From assembly GCA_905250025.1 (NCBI GenBank), contig CAJNOJ010000025.1, positions 277,632 to 341,631 of the forward strand: a stretch of 64,000 nt of DNA, read 5' to 3'. Source of the DNA: Adineta ricciae (Eukaryota > Rotifera > Eurotatoria > Adinetida > Adinetidae). Of this stretch, positions 60,358-64,000 are shown one piece after another. A model generated the notes under the pieces. The model saw only the letters and a list, made by a program, of their open reading frames with translations, was not told where the DNA came from and ran no database searches. Both the position numbers and the translations under genes were made by a program. Numbering within the stretch: position 1 is the first letter of the stretch; each line of letters starts with the position of its first letter.

Positions 60358-62142
60358 TCAGTCGAACGTTACCTGTTCATACTGATTCGATGTTGTAGGT
60401 CGACGCCGAATAGTCGCCATGGGTAAATGCTTATTGCGATCAAATTTTAATGGATACGATCGATGGTTAAATACTAAAATAGATTTCAATCACTTGAGAT
60501 TTTCTCTTTTTTCAATGACTTACCATTCGTATGATGAGAATTATTTCGTTTGAAATCTTCCTGATTGTTTTCTTCATCATCAGTTGTCGAATTCAAAGGA
60601 TGATGATAACTATAGTGTTCTTTGACAGATTTCACATGTAAAACACATCGATCACAATATTTAAATAAGGATTCAATGCGATGTTGTTGCTGTTTATTAT
60701 TACTATTTTCGATTCGATCAAAATGAAGAACGACGTGACGAAAAGCAGGTATTGAATTCAACAAATTTGTATCAGACATAGGCAGTAGCACTGACTGAAA
60801 GCAATATGGACAAAAGAAATATTGTGTTCCTTTATGGACCTAAAAGCAAAAGATTTTTGTATGTGTAAACATAAACTTTCAATCGTGTGAATATACTTGT
60901 CGAATGTGATGAGCCATGTCTTCGTACATGGATGTACGATAGTGACATTGGTCACAAACATAAGGCATATCAAGACCGACATGTACTGAATTCAAATGAG
61001 CAAATAAATCGACTAAATTCGGATGATTTTGTTGACAAATTCGACAACGATATTCGTTTGTGTCATGAAGATGTTCTTGATCTTTGTGCAGTAGGGTTTG
61101 AAAAGGTGTAGAAAATTCTTCATGACACACCGAACAGCGACGGTAGACTTTATCAAATGGACTAATATAGTTAAGATCATCCTCGAAGTGTGAACATAAA
61201 TGTGCAATGAAAGACATGTTATTAGCTGATAGCTCACCACATATTGAGCATTCTACAAGAAAAACATAAATTATCTTCGATTTTGTCAGAATAGAATAAC
61301 GTACTAATACGAAAATCTCCGTAGTCGGATGAATCGACTTGTTGACCATTGCGTGTACCATAGAATCGCGTTAGAGCTGAAGCATAAGTACGATCAAGTG
61401 CATCTATCTGTTGATGTCGATGATTAGCTATTGTTGGTAATGAATGAAGTTGTGGAGTTGGCGAAGGTTGTGGTCGAACGAAATGAGTTGAGGGTGGCAA
61501 TCGATTGACTGTCGAAGTTAAATGGCCACGTCCACCGCGACCACGACCTGTAAGAAATACAAAATTTCGAAATTATTGTTTATAATATTAAAATCTCACC
61601 TCGACCAATACTTCCATTCACATGACTAGCACGATTATATGGACGTCGATCATGTTCAGGTAGATAATTTTCATCATCGTCATCATCATCATCGGATTCA
61701 CTAGGAATGAAATCTTCGTCCTGATCTCGAAGTATTTCGATATCTTGTGTCGGTACTTTCTTTAATACTGATGTGCGTCTACGAACAGCTGGTAAGGGTA
61801 GTGGAGCTGTTGGATCATACGCCTAAACAGTTCAAAATATGTTTTCTTCCTACTGATATATGAAAATACTACTTGTGTTGGATAATTTTGTAATTGAGTG
61901 TCGGTAAGCATATCTTCTTGACATGTTAATTCCAATTCTGGTGTATCATCGACGATTTTCGGTGAAGATTTTAACCAATTGTTTGTTTCATTGCTGAACT
62001 GATGGTTTTGATAAGAATGATTTCGATGACTAGACGCATCATTGTGCCAAGAATGAAGTTTCGGTCGATCAATAGTTTGCTTTACAGCTGTTTGTTGTTT
62101 TCGAACGGTTGATGAACCATTCGAAAGGCGATTTTGTAACAT
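60358..62142 (-). CDS. ZNF280/POGZ-type zinc-finger protein without THAP domains
   Basis: Paralogue of the gene at 56653-59790, in opposite orientation. Shared segments in the same order: 'KQTIDRPKL' (versus 'KQTIDVDLN'), 'LTDTQLQNYPTQ' (versus 'LSEAQLAHCPVK'), an acidic linker, 'RTYASALTRFYG...SDYGDF' (versus 'HTYKRALSKYYG...SDYGDF'), and then fingers 'CSICGEL', 'CSVCHEEF', 'EYRCRICQQNH', 'DMPYVCDQCHYRTSMYEDM', 'FFCPYC' and 'CDRCVLHV'. It begins at ATG 62142 ('MLQNRLSNGSS') with no THAP domain in front; the sequence upstream to 62395 shows none. The last exon is predicted to end at 60358. About 460 residues. DNA binding is likely; the target is unknown. Confidence 0.7.
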
Positions 62143-62395
62143 TGAACTGATGAATATATGAAAATTTCGTAATTTGATTCAGAAAAGAACAGAAAATTTC
62201 GTAGTATGAAGTGCTTTCTTTAGGTTTTTATTGCTTTGTTGAGGAATCTTAATCGATCAATTGATCGAATTGATTATTAAATTGAGATGAAAGAAGGAGA
62301 AAATCGTTTAAATAGAGGTCTCGTTCCAGTTATAATCCATTTCATTTCGAATAACAAATGGTTGAGAGATAACAGCTACGATTGGTTAGAAATAC

Positions 62396-63397
62396 ATGAC
62401 ACGTAGAGGACGCACGTTACTTACTAGAAAAATTTTCGATAAACGCGCTCAATATTATTATTGTATATTCTATCTGAGCTATTCGCCGATGCAGCAAACT
62501 ATTACAATAACTTCACTATTTAATACAAATGAACATCCTATACAATTCAATTTTTCATCTCGTCTTCGATTGACTCGACATCTCGTTCATATAACAATTT
62601 TCATTGTATTCATATCTATTCTCGCATTTATTGGTCATTGGCGTCTTTCTGCTCGAAAATGCAATCAATCTTTATCTTATTTTTCTCGTTTTATTATCTC
62701 TATTGGCATTGTTAGCCTTGTGCTCAACGATCTCCTAATCGTGAATGGTATCACTCATCCACCATGGTGTTATATCCATCAAATAATACTCCATTGTCTT
62801 TTAACAATAATAGTCACTGGACATTTACTACCGGATTTTTACTCTTACTACACCAGTCGATTCTCTCAACAACGTGATTCGGATAAATTAAAATCTGCTG
62901 TTATATTCATGTTCATGCTTTTTCTTATTACTCAATTGATTCTCATGATTCAGTGGTCTGATCTATGGGATAAGAATTCATTAGATCGACCGATTCTCTG
63001 TCTTGGCAATGTTCGTCCACAATTATTAATTCTTCTTCTTCATATTCTTGATTTTATTTCTATTATTCAAACAATCCGCTCGTCTTCATTCACTAATGAG
63101 ATCAATCTAATCCATGAAAAGCTCCTTGAATTGAATAGTATTCTTTTGCGTATATGTTATTTTTTCGGTACATCGGTTCTCCAAATATTCTTCTTGCCAG
63201 GCGAGTTCTCCGGTACTCTCTATAGTGCAATACTCGTCATTGAATACACGCTGAAATATTTCGTTCGGACACTCTATCATTCCAATGAGAAATACGAAAT
63301 AAATATGATTGGTCTTGACAATAATGATATACCATATTTACGTTTACAAAGTGAAGATGTTGGTGATGATACACGATTGCTCAATGATATTAACTAA
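62396..63397 (+). CDS. Seven-helix membrane protein, GPCR-like
   Basis: A single exon of 333 codons. Seven hydrophobic segments can be counted: around 'ITIFIVFISILAFIGHW', 'RFIISIGIVSLVLNDLL', 'IILHCLLTIIVTGHLL', 'AVIFMFMLFLITQLIL', 'QLLILLLHILDFISII', 'LRICYFFGTSVLQIFFL' and 'YSAILVIEYTLKYF'. The number and lengths fit a G-protein-coupled receptor. No DRY, NPxxY or large ligand domain is seen, so it is not clearly class A and the family is open. An alternative start is the Met of 'MQQTITITS' near 62491, which would remove a basic leader. A cytoplasmic acidic tail ends 'DTRLLNDIN'. Confidence 0.55.
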   Translation: MTRRGRTLLTRKIFDKRAQYYYCIFYLSYSPMQQTITITSLFNTNEHPIQFNFSSRLRLTRHLVHITIFIVFISILAFIGHWRLSARKCNQSLSYFSRFIISIGIVSLVLNDLLIVNGITHPPWCYIHQIILHCLLTIIVTGHLLPDFYSYYTSRFSQQRDSDKLKSAVIFMFMLFLITQLILMIQWSDLWDKNSLDRPILCLGNVRPQLLILLLHILDFISIIQTIRSSSFTNEINLIHEKLLELNSILLRICYFFGTSVLQIFFLPGEFSGTLYSAILVIEYTLKYFVRTLYHSNEKYEINMIGLDNNDIPYLRLQSEDVGDDTRLLNDIN

Positions 63398-63481
63398 TAC
63401 GTACACAAACAAAACAACACGAAATGTTAAATAGAATCGAAATGTACATAGATAAATATGTTTTCAGTTCGAAGAGATTCT

Positions 63482-64000
63482 TCAAAGATTGATTGATGGA
63501 ATCATCAATGGTGGTTTTGGGTGAGTTAAACGTGATGACGATGAAGATGAAGATGAATTGCCTGAATAACCATGATTTTCATAGACAAGTACAGTTACGG
63601 GTACATGACGTGTATTGGGTGTTGCACTGACTTGACTGAGAAGTTGCTTTCGTTTTGCTTTATAACGGCGATTTTGAAACCTTAGAGAACAAAATTCTTA
63701 GAAATGTGGAACTCGAAGAGAAGAGAAGATAACTTACCAAATCTTCACTTGTTGTTCTTGAAGCTAAAAGCAATCGATATTGTTACATAGAGTTGAAGGG
63801 AAAACTCGACTTACGCTCAGTAAGGTAGCTAATTCTGCTCGTTCTGTACTTGACAAATACTTTTGTTGTGCAAATCTTCGTTCTAACTCGATGACTTGTG
63901 CATGCGAAAATGCAGCACGTGAACGTCGTTTGGTTTTCTTAATTTGAATGGTACTATTATTCCCTCCGATGCCTACCATGGACGATGGTACCGACGACGA
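63482..64000 (-). CDS. NK3/bagpipe-class homeobox gene, 5' part outside the window
   Basis: A nuclear transcription factor. The homeodomain begins '[20 protein letters not shown]', which is near-identical to bagpipe/Nkx3 ('[18 protein letters not shown]'), and ends '[20 protein letters not shown]'. Two introns cut it: one between 'ATLLS' and 'LQEQQ' (near 63755-63815) and one inside the Trp codon of 'KIW' (near 63680-63735). The C-terminal tail has a Ser run and ends 'LMIPSINL' at TGA 63482. The open frame reaches the right edge, so the N-terminal part is missing. In animals NK3 genes act in visceral mesoderm and foregut-related tissue. Confidence 0.9.

Noticed and set aside
1..64000. CRISPR arrays, insertion sequences, retrotransposon proteins or telomeric repeats
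   Set aside because: None was seen: no spaced short repeats, no reverse-transcriptase, integrase or transposase motifs apart from the domesticated-type THAP domains, and no telomere-like arrays.

Overview
The window is eukaryotic DNA from a compact, AT-rich animal genome. Genes are split by many short introns (mostly about 50-60 bases, GT...AG), lie close together on both strands, and encode animal-only or animal-typical proteins: Pax1/9, an NK3/bagpipe homeobox protein, RIC3, an Axin-like protein, KIF12-like kinesin, MCM8, EMC6, WDR89 and USP5. Tiny introns, a DUF2252 gene of bacterial type that has gained introns, a NOV/DUF3883 protein, and two copies of one region differing by a few percent together suggest a bdelloid rotifer such as Adineta or Rotaria. 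That assignment is an inference, not a match I could test.

Layout. 1-3716: 3' part of a NOV-like (DUF3883) gene, entering from the left edge. 3717-4970: no gene; a ~158-base inverted repeat runs up to an assembly gap. 4971-14189: Pax1/9 (+), a KIF12-like kinesin (-) with two possible first exons, and tRNA-Pro(AGG) (-). 14190-18785: a RUN-domain (RUSC-like) gene (-). 18787-27185: a second, ~95% identical copy of 5767-14185 with its own Pax1/9, kinesin and tRNA-Pro, bracketed exactly by gaps. 27209-30850: mostly gene-free, with another unmerged contig overlap at 28547-28989. 30857-40264: a dense minus-strand block of seven genes (small membrane protein, Axin-like RGS+DIX, WDR89, EMC6, USP5/13, RIC3). 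40.5-48.6 kb: small, mostly unrecognised genes, including a secreted cysteine-rich peptide, a ubiquitin-like protein, and a small gene with a decayed copy 5 kb away. 49.2-55 kb: DUF2252 protein and MCM8, both minus. 55-62.1 kb: an unrecognised gene and two convergent paralogues of the ZNF280/POGZ zinc-finger type, one of them fused to two THAP domains. 62.4-63.4 kb: a seven-helix membrane protein. The right edge cuts an NK3/bagpipe homeobox gene (-).

Four stretches of N (4970, 18786, 27186-27208, 28768) mark contig joins. The 155 bases before the gap at 18786 are repeated just after the gap at 27208, so the second Pax1/9-kinesin-tRNA copy looks like an alternative-haplotype contig placed in line, rather than a proven tandem duplication. 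I see no single new multi-gene system. The most unusual items are the very short Axin, the THAP-ZNF280 fusion with its THAP-less inverted paralogue, the intron-bearing DUF2252 gene and the kinesin alternative first exons.
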